A DNA stretch of 6,105 nucleotides from Chloroflexota bacterium (GCA_019242065.1 JAFAWJ010000802.1:1-6105); one strand, 5' to 3'. Shown: positions 1 to 5,473, counted from the stretch's first letter. Made by a program: numbers and translations. The notes: generated by a model from the letters alone, not told the origin.

Positions 1-290
1 ACGCCGACCGCGGCGAGCTCGAGTGCCAGTGGTAGACCGTCCAGCCGCACGCAGATCTGAGCAATGGCTCCGGAGTTCTGATCAGTAATGCTGAAACCGG
101 GCCGCCGCGCCCGCCCACGTTCGACGAATAGGCGCGACGCTGGGCACCCGCTCGAGTGTCTCGCAGGATTGGGCGAGACAGGGATCCGGCAACGCGAGCG
201 GTGTCAGCTGAAATTCGTATTCCCAGCGCCGCAGGCGCAGCGCCGCACGGCTGGTCACGATCAGTTTCATGTGCGTTGCTACCGGTTGGT
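1..290 (-). pseudogene. AfsR/LuxR-type STAND ATPase fragment, frameshifted, truncated by the window edge
   Basis: Read on the minus strand, this stretch encodes the middle of a STAND-class ATPase of the kind found in AfsR/SARP and large LuxR regulators. Two family landmarks are visible: LIVTSRAALRLR (about 264-229), matching the sensor-like LVTSR motif, and [10 protein letters not shown] (38-9), the GLPLA motif of NB-ARC-like ATPases. They lie in different reading frames. The first frame ends at a TGA at 84-82. Removing one base near 131-132 joins it smoothly to the second frame, which reads [20 protein letters not shown] and then on to the GLPLA motif. The P-loop half expected upstream is absent; the sequence there belongs to another gene remnant, so this piece is both frameshifted and truncated. 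The rest continues beyond position 1. A single-base sequencing error could explain the frameshift but not the missing N-terminus. Confidence 0.7.
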
Positions 291-332
291 GTGATCGCCG
301 CAGCCGGGGCCGGTAGCGGCGTCTGGGCCAGC

Positions 333-506
333 CTAACAGTCGGTAGCGATGCGGTGGGGGTAAGAAGCACCACTCATGTCTGCCGAACTCGAAGTCGCCA
401 GCAGCGAATCGGCGGACTCGGTATGGACGCACCCCGCGACGTAGACGGCCGTGATTGCCGACGCCGCGAGCGTCACGAGTCGCCGACTCAGATGGTTGCG
501 AGGCAT
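333..506 (-). pseudogene. Truncated paralogue of the FMN-binding protein (N-terminal anchor and start of linker only)
   Basis: A 57-codon minus-strand frame starts with ATG at 506-504 and ends with TAG at 335-333. Its N-terminus closely matches that of the FMN-binding protein at 3035-3568: both read M-x-x-N-x-LSR, then AASAITAVY, G, HT and AD, with about 20 of the first 33 residues identical. It therefore looks like a second copy of that gene's membrane anchor or signal region. The similarity fades in the linker. The frame breaks after a run of five Gs (356-360, plus strand). Dropping one G would continue an Ala/Pro/Thr-rich stretch (SLPTVRLAQTPLPAPAAAIT) like the linker of the intact protein, as far as about 290, where ATPase-like sequence takes over. 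No FMN-binding domain or flavinylation motif follows, so no flavin carrier can be made. It has its own operator and -10-like element upstream. Whether the short peptide is still produced is unknown. Confidence 0.65.
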
Positions 507-514
507 GTGCCGCC

Positions 515-520
515 AGGGTA
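515..520 (-). promoter_or_regulatory. -10-like element for the truncated FMN-protein paralogue
   Basis: The minus strand reads TACCCT here, keeping TA and the final T of TATAAT. It begins 49 nt from the start of the four-part operator at 569 and ends 8 nt before the ATG at 506. Equivalent hexamers (TACGCT, TAGGCT) occur 48 nt into the other two operators in this window; that conserved spacing is the main support, since the match to consensus is weak. Confidence 0.45.
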
Positions 521-525
521 GGCCG

Positions 526-569
526 TGGACGCTTGGTGATCGTTTTGAAAGGTGTCAAAAGTATGTCAA
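526..569 (-). promoter_or_regulatory. Four-unit, 11-bp-phased operator (copy 1, minus strand)
   Basis: Reading from 569 to 526, four hexamers start exactly 11 bp apart: TTGACA (569), TTGACA (558), CAAAAC (547) and CCAAGC (536). Spacing of one helical turn in direct repeat is typical of OmpR/PhoB-family response-regulator sites, and the first two units also resemble a Pho box (TGTCA-N6-TGTCA on the plus strand). The same order, TTRACA-like twice then CnAARC-like twice, recurs at 613-656 and 2971-3014 without gaps. Operator start to start codon is 63 bp here and 64 bp for the intact FMN-binding gene. The likely binder is the response regulator encoded at 1012-1677, which is an inference. Confidence 0.6.
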
Positions 570-612
570 AGCCATCCGCGGGTTCCTGTGCCCAGATTCG
601 ATATGCGAACCT

Positions 613-656
613 TTAACAGCCAGTTATCCACTCTCGAAGCGAAAGCCAAGTTTTCG
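613..656 (+). promoter_or_regulatory. Four-unit, 11-bp-phased operator (copy 2), upstream of the two-component operon
   Basis: Hexamers start 11 bp apart: TTAACA (613), TTATCC (624), CGAAGC (635) and CCAAGT (646). Aligned without gaps to the copy at 2971-3014, 26 of 44 positions match; 20 of 44 are identical in all three copies of the window. It points away from copy 1, the two being separated by 43 bp (570-612), in which I see nothing else. It would serve the small unknown gene and the response regulator and kinase genes behind it, suggesting autoregulation. Confidence 0.55.
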
Positions 657-660
657 GGCG

Positions 661-666
661 TAGGCT
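661..666 (+). promoter_or_regulatory. -10-like element for the two-component operon
   Basis: TAGGCT lies 48 nt from the first base of the operator at 613, the same offset as TACGCT in the redox operon. If used, transcription would start near 673. That would exclude the GTG at 667 as a translation start and favour the GTG at 688. Confidence 0.4.
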
Positions 667-687
667 GTGAGTGCAGCGGAACAGAAT

Positions 688-975
688 GTGAGCAACGACG
701 AACTCTGGGAGCGTGTGCGAGCCCTTCGGGGCTCGCTCGTGCGCGCCGCCTCGGGCCTCCGCACGTTTTACGTGGTCAGCGTTTCGACAGACGTGGCCGT
801 CCTGCGGGGGACGAAAAGATACGACGTTCGGCGCTCGACGTTGGAGGCGGCATACGCCCTGGGACGAAGTAGCAATGCCTTGCTGCCCGAGGAAGTCAGT
901 CATGCGCGGCTCGATCGCGTTGATCCGACCCTACTCGTCGGGCTTCTGAATGCTATTGGCGCGGATCGCGAGTGA
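688..975 (+). CDS. Small protein of unknown function preceding the two-component genes
   Basis: I do not recognise this protein. From the GTG at 688 it has 95 residues; an in-frame GTG at 667 would add seven (MSAAEQN). I prefer 688 because a -10-like hexamer occupies 661-666 and would put the transcript start after 667; the only ribosome-site hint is a weak GGAACA at 678-683. The product is soluble-looking, charged, with no membrane segment, signal peptide or cysteine. A helical N-terminus (DELWERVRALRGSLVRA) is followed by a probable beta region (TFYVVSVSTDVAVLRG) and a helical C-terminal half (STLEAAYALGR to LLVGLLNAIG). It ends 36 bp before the response regulator on the same strand and probably shares its transcript, so a link to that signalling pathway is possible but unproven. 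Codon use is similar to its neighbours, which supports a real gene. Confidence 0.5.
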   Translation: MSNDELWERVRALRGSLVRAASGLRTFYVVSVSTDVAVLRGTKRYDVRRSTLEAAYALGRSSNALLPEEVSHARLDRVDPTLLVGLLNAIGADRE

Positions 976-1011
976 TCACGTTCTGGATCTGGCCCTCCGC
1001 GCTATAACGAA

Positions 1012-1677
1012 GTGAACATCCTGATTGTCGAAGACGATGCTCGGATCGCTCAAAGCATCGGGCGCGCATTGCTGTCCGCGGGCCACTGCGCGGACATTGC
1101 CGCCGACGGCGCAGTGGCGCTCGAGGACGCAACGACCAGGGAGTACGATCTCATCTTGCTCGACGTGCTGTTACCCGCGCTCGATGGCTTCTCGGTCAGC
1201 CGCGAGTTGCGTCGACGGAAGGTCCAGACGCCGATCTTGATGTTGACCGCGCGAGATGCCGTTGAGGACCGCGTGAGCGGACTCGATGCCGGGGCAGACG
1301 ATTACCTGACCAAGCCATTTGCCACCGAGGAACTGCTGGCGCGCGTGCGTGCGCTTGCCAGGCGCGGCGGCGTACCCGAGGGGCCCCTGCGCGTCGCTGA
1401 CGTAGTGCTCGACACCGCACGCCACGAGGTGCAACGCGACGGGCGCCTGATCGAGCTGACGCCTCAGGAGTTCGACCTGCTCGAATTTCTGATGCGGCAT
1501 TCCGGACAGGTCATCAGCCGCGAGCAGATCTTCCGGAATGTCTGGCGCAACGAGACGAATGCCGGCTCTAAAGCGGTCGAGCTGTACATGCACTACCTGC
1601 GCGCCAAGATCGATCGCGATACGGCGCGCCCGCTGATACGCACCGTCCGCGGCGTTGGCTACATGATTGATGGATGA
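1012..1677 (+). CDS. OmpR/PhoB-family DNA-binding response regulator
   Basis: This 221-residue protein is a full-length two-component response regulator. The receiver domain (about 1-117) has the acidic pair D8/D9, the phospho-acceptor D51 in LLDVLLP, the switch threonine T79 in MLTARD and the conserved K101 in TKPF. A winged-helix Trans_reg_C domain follows (about 124-220), with the usual ELTPQEFDLLEFLMRHSGQV core, the recognition-helix region around AVELYMHYLRAKI and the C-terminal RTVRGVGYMI hairpin. Such proteins bind as dimers to direct repeats about 11 bp apart, which is the layout of the three operators in this window. The start is a GTG at 1012 with no convincing ribosome site, so it may be coupled to the gene ending at 975. 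Its stop overlaps the kinase start (ATGA at 1674-1677), so the two are co-translated partners. The regulated process is inferred only from the neighbouring redox operon. Confidence 0.95.
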   Translation: MNILIVEDDARIAQSIGRALLSAGHCADIAADGAVALEDATTREYDLILLDVLLPALDGFSVSRELRRRKVQTPILMLTARDAVEDRVSGLDAGADDYLTKPFATEELLARVRALARRGGVPEGPLRVADVVLDTARHEVQRDGRLIELTPQEFDLLEFLMRHSGQVISREQIFRNVWRNETNAGSKAVELYMHYLRAKIDRDTARPLIRTVRGVGYMIDG

Positions 1678-2963
1678 CGGCCATATTTGGTGGTCTCAGG
1701 TGGCGGATGGTCGGGTGGTCCATCCTGGTGCTCGGGGTGGTTCTGCTGGTGATCGGCGTCGTGTTGTATTTGAGTCTGAGCCGGACGCTCATGGTGACGC
1801 TGGACGCGCAGCTCGAGTCAGCCAGTCAGTCGGCGAGGATGGAGTTGCTCGAGAGCGGGGGCACCGTCGACCTTCAGCGAGACGGCTATCGAGCTGGCGT
1901 TCTGTACGTGGTGCTTGCCCCTGACGGGAGCGTCGTCGCCAATCCGCAACAGCTCGACGTCCAGGTGCTGCCTGCACAGCTGCTGACAAGTGAGGCGCCC
2001 ACATTCGTCACCACCACGATCAGTGGAGATGCAGTACGCCTGTACGCCCAACCTGTTATAGAGCCCAACGGTGACCACCTGACGTTGATCGTGGGCCAGA
2101 GCCTGGCGCCGGAGTACGCGGCGGCGCAACAGCTGATGCTCACGCTGGGCGTATGCGGCGCCCTTGGGTTGTTGTTCTCTTTCGCTGGAGCCTGGTTTCT
2201 GGCGGCGCGGGCACTGGTGCCTATCAACCGGGCATTTCAACGTCAGCAGGAGTTTGTCGCGGACGCATCGCACGAGCTCCGCACGCCCCTCACCATCCTC
2301 CACTCGGCGGCGGACTTGCTTGCCAGCGACCCCAGGCAACCCAGTCCGGGTCTGGTGTACGAGATCCGGGAGGAGATCAGCCGTATGGAGCGCTTGACGC
2401 GTGACCTGCTCACGCTCGCTCGCTCCGATCGTGGGGAGTTGACGCTGGCGTTGGGGCGACTCGAGCTTGGCGCACTGGCGCGCGATCTGGCACAGCGAGT
2501 GTCCGTGCTCGCGGAGGCCCGCAGCATTCGTCTGGAGGTGCATTCGCCGGAAGCAGCGGTGCTGATCGAAGGCGATCCAGACCGGCTGCAGCAGGTCGGC
2601 CTTGCCGTGCTCGACAACGCGTTGAATCATACGCCGCCCGGCGGAACCATCACCATCACGGTGTACCAGCGCACCGCTGCCGGCTTTCTGGTGATCGAGG
2701 ACACGGGTGAAGGTATTCCCGAGGACCATCTGGCGCGTGTGTTCGATCGCTTTCACCGCGTGGATCCCTCGCGCGCACGGAGCACCGGCGGTGCCGGGCT
2801 CGGCTTAGCCATTGCACGCATGCTGGTCGAAGCGCATGGCGGGAGCATCGAGATCGCCAGTGGCCGTGAGTCGGGAACGCGGGTGACGATTTGCGTGCCG
2901 CTGGTTGGCACGGATCCTGAGCCTGCACAAGAGCCTGACCAGGGCATCCCATCAAGTCGGTAA
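1674..2963 (+). CDS. Membrane sensor histidine kinase, partner of the preceding response regulator
   Basis: This is a 429-residue class I (HisKA) sensor kinase. Membrane segments lie at about 13-35 and 152-177, leaving a roughly 115-residue extracytoplasmic sensor region of no recognised fold. After the second segment, RALVPI resembles the first half of a HAMP linker, but the second HAMP helix is missing and the H-box follows at once: FVADASHELRTPLT with H200 as phospho-acceptor. The catalytic HATPase_c domain has an N-box (LDNALNH, N315 and N318), G1 box DTGEGIP (343-349), F-box FDRFHRVD (357-364) and G2 box GGAGLGLAIA (372-381). Every kinase motif is intact. The short linker recalls CiaH-like kinases. 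The ATG lies in the ATGA overlap with the regulator gene. The TAA at 2961-2963 is only 7 bp before the operator of the next operon, and I see no terminator between, so read-through is possible. Confidence 0.94.
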   Translation: MTAIFGGLRWRMVGWSILVLGVVLLVIGVVLYLSLSRTLMVTLDAQLESASQSARMELLESGGTVDLQRDGYRAGVLYVVLAPDGSVVANPQQLDVQVLPAQLLTSEAPTFVTTTISGDAVRLYAQPVIEPNGDHLTLIVGQSLAPEYAAAQQLMLTLGVCGALGLLFSFAGAWFLAARALVPINRAFQRQQEFVADASHELRTPLTILHSAADLLASDPRQPSPGLVYEIREEISRMERLTRDLLTLARSDRGELTLALGRLELGALARDLAQRVSVLAEARSIRLEVHSPEAAVLIEGDPDRLQQVGLAVLDNALNHTPPGGTITITVYQRTAAGFLVIEDTGEGIPEDHLARVFDRFHRVDPSRARSTGGAGLGLAIARMLVEAHGGSIEIASGRESGTRVTICVPLVGTDPEPAQEPDQGIPSSR

Positions 2964-2970
2964 TGGGTCG

Positions 2971-3014
2971 TTGACAGCTCTTTAACGCCTCTCCAAACTT
3001 GATCCAAACTGGCC
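2971..3014 (+). promoter_or_regulatory. Four-unit, 11-bp-phased operator (copy 3), upstream of the redox operon
   Basis: Hexamers start exactly 11 bp apart: TTGACA (2971), TTAACG (2982), CCAAAC (2993) and CCAAAC (3004). The last two belong to a perfect 7-bp direct repeat, CCAAACT, separated by 4 bp. This is a typical geometry for PhoB/OmpR-class regulators and lies just downstream of such a regulator and its kinase. Ungapped alignment with copies 1 and 2 gives 26 of 44 matches in each case. The upstream TTGACA could be mistaken for a sigma-70 -35 box, but no good -10 stands 16-18 bp after it; the better -10 candidate is at 3019. Confidence 0.65.
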
Positions 3015-3018
3015 TGAC

Positions 3019-3024
3019 TACGCT
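3019..3024 (+). promoter_or_regulatory. -10-like element of the redox operon
   Basis: TACGCT stands 4 bp after the operator and 48 nt from its first base, matching the offset of TAGGCT (661) and TACCCT (520-515, minus strand). Transcription would begin near 3031, leaving only a few bases before the ATG at 3035, so the message would be leaderless or nearly so. The hexamer itself matches TATAAT at only three of six positions. Confidence 0.5.
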
Positions 3025-3034
3025 TTGGAACAAG

Positions 3035-3568
3035 ATGGCGAGCAATCGACTGAGTCGCGGTGTTGTCTCTGTGGCAGCTTCGGCGATCACCGCCGTGTAC
3101 GCGGTCGGCTATATCCACACCCAGACCGCCGACGCCTCACTCGGCGCACCTGACACCGTCGCTCCGACGGTGGCTACTTCACCGGCGGCGATCCAGCCAC
3201 CCGCGGTCACCACAACCAACCCCTCGCCACCATCCACGACACGCCAGGGCAGCACGAGCGCAACATCCGCAACTGGAACGTCCTCAGCGACGCAGCCCAG
3301 CGCGACCCTGAAAGATGGCACCTATAATGGTGTCGGTACTAGCCGGCGCGGGAATGTTCAGGTGTCGCTGTCTGTCCAGTCTGGACGAATCGCGAGCGTG
3401 AACATCACCGGCGCGTCGACCGAATACCCGACGCGCGATATCGCCAGCCTGCCGGGCCAGGTAGTTTCACGTCAGAGCTCGCAGATAGACATCGTCAGCG
3501 GCGCGACCTACAGCTCCCTCGCCTTCCGCGGCGCGGTCCAGCAAGCGCTCCAGAAAGCACAGGCCTGA
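3035..3568 (+). CDS. Extracytoplasmic FMN-binding protein with ApbE-type covalent flavin site
   Basis: A 177-residue protein expected to carry covalently bound FMN outside the cytoplasm. Residues 10-27 form a short hydrophobic signal or anchor segment; 35-92 are a low-complexity Ala/Pro/Ser/Thr linker; 93-175 form an FMN_bind domain like that of RnfG and NqrC, starting KDGTYNGVG. The motif DIVSGAT (152-158) is a perfect Dxx(S/T)GAT flavinylation site, with T158 as the residue to which ApbE would attach FMN. I chose the ATG at 3035 over a TTG at 2999 because the TTG lies inside the operator repeats and because the truncated paralogue on the minus strand (506-333) aligns from its own ATG exactly here. 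It is the first gene of a redox operon; the membrane partner begins 2 bp after its stop. No apbE gene is in view, so the transferase must be encoded elsewhere. Confidence 0.88.
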   Translation: MASNRLSRGVVSVAASAITAVYAVGYIHTQTADASLGAPDTVAPTVATSPAAIQPPAVTTTNPSPPSTTRQGSTSATSATGTSSATQPSATLKDGTYNGVGTSRRGNVQVSLSVQSGRIASVNITGASTEYPTRDIASLPGQVVSRQSSQIDIVSGATYSSLAFRGAVQQALQKAQA

Positions 3569-3570
3569 GC

Positions 3571-4557
3571 ATGCGTCAATATCAGCCGCGCGTGCTCACA
3601 GCGAATAACTCCGATTGGCAATCGACCACGCGTCGCGGTGACGACGCTCCAAAGCTGCCGTTGTTCCTGCGTACGCCCAAAGGTCAGTTGTTGTGTATCT
3701 TCGGATTGCTGCTGTTGATCGCCGCGCCGTTCGATGGCGGTCTCGCGGTGTTGCCGCATGTGCTGGTCGCGGTGCTAGCCGCCTGTGTCCTGGATGTGCT
3801 CCTTGGGTACTGGTATACCCACCGCTGGATCACGCCGACCAGCGCCTTGCTCAGCGGGCTCATCGTCGCTTTTATTCTTGGAGCGCAAGAGCCATGGTTG
3901 GTGGTCGCCTGGGTGGCCGCATTTGCCAGCATCAGCAAGCGCGTCTTCGCTACCCAACGTGAGCATATTTTCAATCCAGCCGCGCTGGCGCTGCTGGGAA
4001 GCGCGCTGTTCTTCAGTAGTGGTCAGAGCTGGTGGGGAGCGCTAGGTGATGCACCGGGTGTGTTCGCGCTGGTGCTCGTCGCCTGCGGCGTGTTCATCGT
4101 CGACCGTCTGAACAAGTTTGGCCTGGTGCTCGCGTTTCTGGCAACGTACTTTGCCGCATTCGCCGCAGTATCGCTGTTGAATGCTGCGAGCGTCACGGAG
4201 ATGTTCCGCACGCCGTTCGTGCAATCGGCGCTGTTCCTCGCGTTCTTCATGCTGACCGACCCGCCCACCTCGCCGAATCGACTGGTCGACCAGGTGTGGT
4301 ACGGCGTCATTGCCGGCGTGGTGGCCGTGGTCTGTCAGCTTCTCGGAGCAGGTCAGGTCTATCTGCTGCTGGGCGTGCTGGCAGCCAACGTCTGGCTGGC
4401 CGTGCGACGCTGGATGCAGCGGCGTCCGCGGCTGACGACCCCGCTGGAGGGGCATCCTGCTCGGCAAGTGCCACGCGTCGCGCCGTACCCGTTGTCGTCG
4501 CACACAAAGATTCGTAAGGCAGCCCGAGCACTCGTGCTCGGCCTGTTTTCTGCATGA
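3571..4557 (+). CDS. RnfD/NqrB-family integral membrane electron-transport protein
   Basis: This 328-residue polytopic protein has about nine or ten hydrophobic segments between residues 39 and 278. Family signatures are PTSALLSGLIVAFIL (89-103), HIFNPAA (132-138) and FMLTDPPTSP (226-235), all matching conserved stretches of RnfD and NqrB. In Rnf and Nqr complexes this subunit carries electrons through the membrane between flavins and quinone or partner subunits. Those relatives usually have a covalent FMN on a threonine in an SGAT/DGAT-like motif between the two later signatures; I see none here, so the only covalent flavin of this pair would be on the preceding protein. The charged N-terminus (1-35) and the tail (280-328) flank the membrane core. 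The ATG follows the upstream stop by 2 bp, which suggests translational coupling. A terminator-like hairpin lies within its last codons. No RnfA/E/B/C or NqrF-type subunit is present. Confidence 0.88.
   Translation: MRQYQPRVLTANNSDWQSTTRRGDDAPKLPLFLRTPKGQLLCIFGLLLLIAAPFDGGLAVLPHVLVAVLAACVLDVLLGYWYTHRWITPTSALLSGLIVAFILGAQEPWLVVAWVAAFASISKRVFATQREHIFNPAALALLGSALFFSSGQSWWGALGDAPGVFALVLVACGVFIVDRLNKFGLVLAFLATYFAAFAAVSLLNAASVTEMFRTPFVQSALFLAFFMLTDPPTSPNRLVDQVWYGVIAGVVAVVCQLLGAGQVYLLLGVLAANVWLAVRRWMQRRPRLTTPLEGHPARQVPRVAPYPLSSHTKIRKAARALVLGLFSA
4521..4550 (+). terminator. Intrinsic terminator-like hairpin inside the 3' end of the RnfD-like gene
   Basis: CCGAGCA (4524-4530) and TGCTCGG (4535-4541) form a perfect 7-bp stem with a CTCG loop, extendable by two pairs past one C-C mismatch, and are followed by GTTTTC. 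The last ten or so codons of the RnfD-like gene, before the TGA at 4555-4557, run through it. The U-tract is short (four T), so termination is probably partial, which could lower cytochrome expression relative to the two flavin-system genes. Confidence 0.55.
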
Positions 4558-4610
4558 TCGACAGTTTGACCTTCACGCCTGCGCGAGTGGAGGCGGGCAT
4601 TCCTGAAATC

Positions 4611-4616
4611 AAGGTG
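4611..4616 (+). promoter_or_regulatory. Strong ribosome binding site of the cytochrome gene
   Basis: AAGGTG, continuing as GATT, matches the anti-Shine-Dalgarno region well and ends 8 nt before the ATG at 4625. It contrasts with the weak or absent sites of the other genes here and fixes the cytochrome start. Confidence 0.7.
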
Positions 4617-4624
4617 ATTCTGAT

Positions 4625-5473
4625 ATGACAGTTCCGACTGCCGAGCAAGCTCCGACCAGGAGGGGACCCGCCGCCCCGTTGCGACTCATGATCGTCGCTG
4701 CACTGGCCGGTGGGGCGGTCGTACTCGGGATTGTTGCCATCATCGGAGCACCGCTCCTGCTGCTGCACCGACAGGACCTGCCGCTCGAGCAGCAATACGG
4801 CCACTTTGCGATTGGTGTGGCGGCGCGCGTCATGGCTGGCAACGCATCCAACCCGGTCGCGAATAATCCGCGTGCTGTTGCTGCTGGCCGCGATGCGTTC
4901 ACCGGATCATGTGCTGTATGTCACGGTAGTACGGGCGACGGAACTGGCGCCTTTGGCGTGGCCACGTACCCACCCGCCACAAATCTAACGAGTCACGACG
5001 TCGTGGAGAAGAGTGATGCTGAGTTGTTCTGGATCACGAAAAACGGACTCAGCTTCACGGCGATGCCGGGCTTCGGCGACCAGTACTCCGATCAGGACAT
5101 CTGGAACATTGTTGCGTACATGCGCTCGCTCCAGAATGGTCAGCCAGCCGCTGCGAGCGTCCCGAGCCCGACCTTCGCCCAGCTCGAGGCCGCCGATCCA
5201 AACGGCGACGCGGTGCAACGTGGTGCTTCTGTGTACTTTGCCGAGGGCTGTCAATCGTGCCACGGAGCGGTGGGCGATGCTCCAGGCAACCTGGCGCTGC
5301 GCGGTGCGGGCGAGACCGGAGCGATTCGACGCGGAAGGCCGGGCATGCCAGCCTACGGCACTGATCGCATCAGTGACGCGCAGCTCGCGGACCTCCAGGC
5401 GTATTTGCGGACTTTTGCGGGAGGATCGCCGAATCGTGAACCTGGTGGTGGCCGTGAGCAACGTGGGGGGTGA
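4625..5473 (+). CDS. Membrane-anchored dihaem cytochrome c
   Basis: A 282-residue protein with two class I (cytochrome_CBB3-like) c-type haem domains, probably held outside the cytoplasm by an N-terminal membrane segment (about 20-46) that follows a short Arg-containing N-terminus. The first haem site is CAVCH (96-100), with M147 in TAMPGF as likely axial ligand. The second is CQSCH (209-213), with M241 in PGMPAY as likely ligand. A Pro/Ala/Ser-containing linker around 175-190 joins the domains, and the tail (269-282) is Gly/Arg-rich and probably disordered. Its role would be one-electron transfer to or from the flavin protein and RnfD-like partner upstream, or a terminal oxidase or reductase; the partner is an inference from gene order. 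The gene starts 67 bp after the RnfD-like stop, behind a terminator-like hairpin, and has a strong ribosome site at 4611-4616. I see no clear promoter in the gap. Confidence 0.93.
   Translation: MTVPTAEQAPTRRGPAAPLRLMIVAALAGGAVVLGIVAIIGAPLLLLHRQDLPLEQQYGHFAIGVAARVMAGNASNPVANNPRAVAAGRDAFTGSCAVCHGSTGDGTGAFGVATYPPATNLTSHDVVEKSDAELFWITKNGLSFTAMPGFGDQYSDQDIWNIVAYMRSLQNGQPAAASVPSPTFAQLEAADPNGDAVQRGASVYFAEGCQSCHGAVGDAPGNLALRGAGETGAIRRGRPGMPAYGTDRISDAQLADLQAYLRTFAGGSPNREPGGGREQRGG

Noticed and set aside
82..558. 158-codon open frame on the minus strand as one intact protein
   Set aside because: Only its last third (ATPase-like LIVTSR region) resembles anything; the upstream part is an out-of-frame reading of the flavin-gene remnant, and it would start inside the operator.
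1003..1008. TATAAC as a -10 box directly before the response regulator
   Set aside because: It is close to consensus, but there is no matching -35 and transcription would begin after the GTG start at 1012; kept only as a weak possibility of an internal promoter.
1818..2756. 312-codon minus-strand open frame opposite the kinase gene
   Set aside because: The plus strand encodes a histidine kinase with every motif intact; the antisense frame is a by-product of GC-rich codon bias and shows no recognisable domain.
2971..2999. TTGACA at 2971 as the -35 box of a normal sigma-70 promoter
   Set aside because: No acceptable -10 lies 16-18 bp downstream, nor in the other two copies; the hexamer is better explained as one unit of the 11-bp-phased array.
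2999..3034. TTG at 2999 as start of the FMN-binding protein, adding 12 residues
   Set aside because: It lies inside the direct repeats of the operator and before the likely transcription start, and the paralogue on the minus strand aligns from the ATG at 3035.
4566..4600. TTGACC before the cytochrome gene as a promoter or a fourth operator copy
   Set aside because: No repeat follows 11 bp later and no -10-like hexamer stands at a suitable distance.
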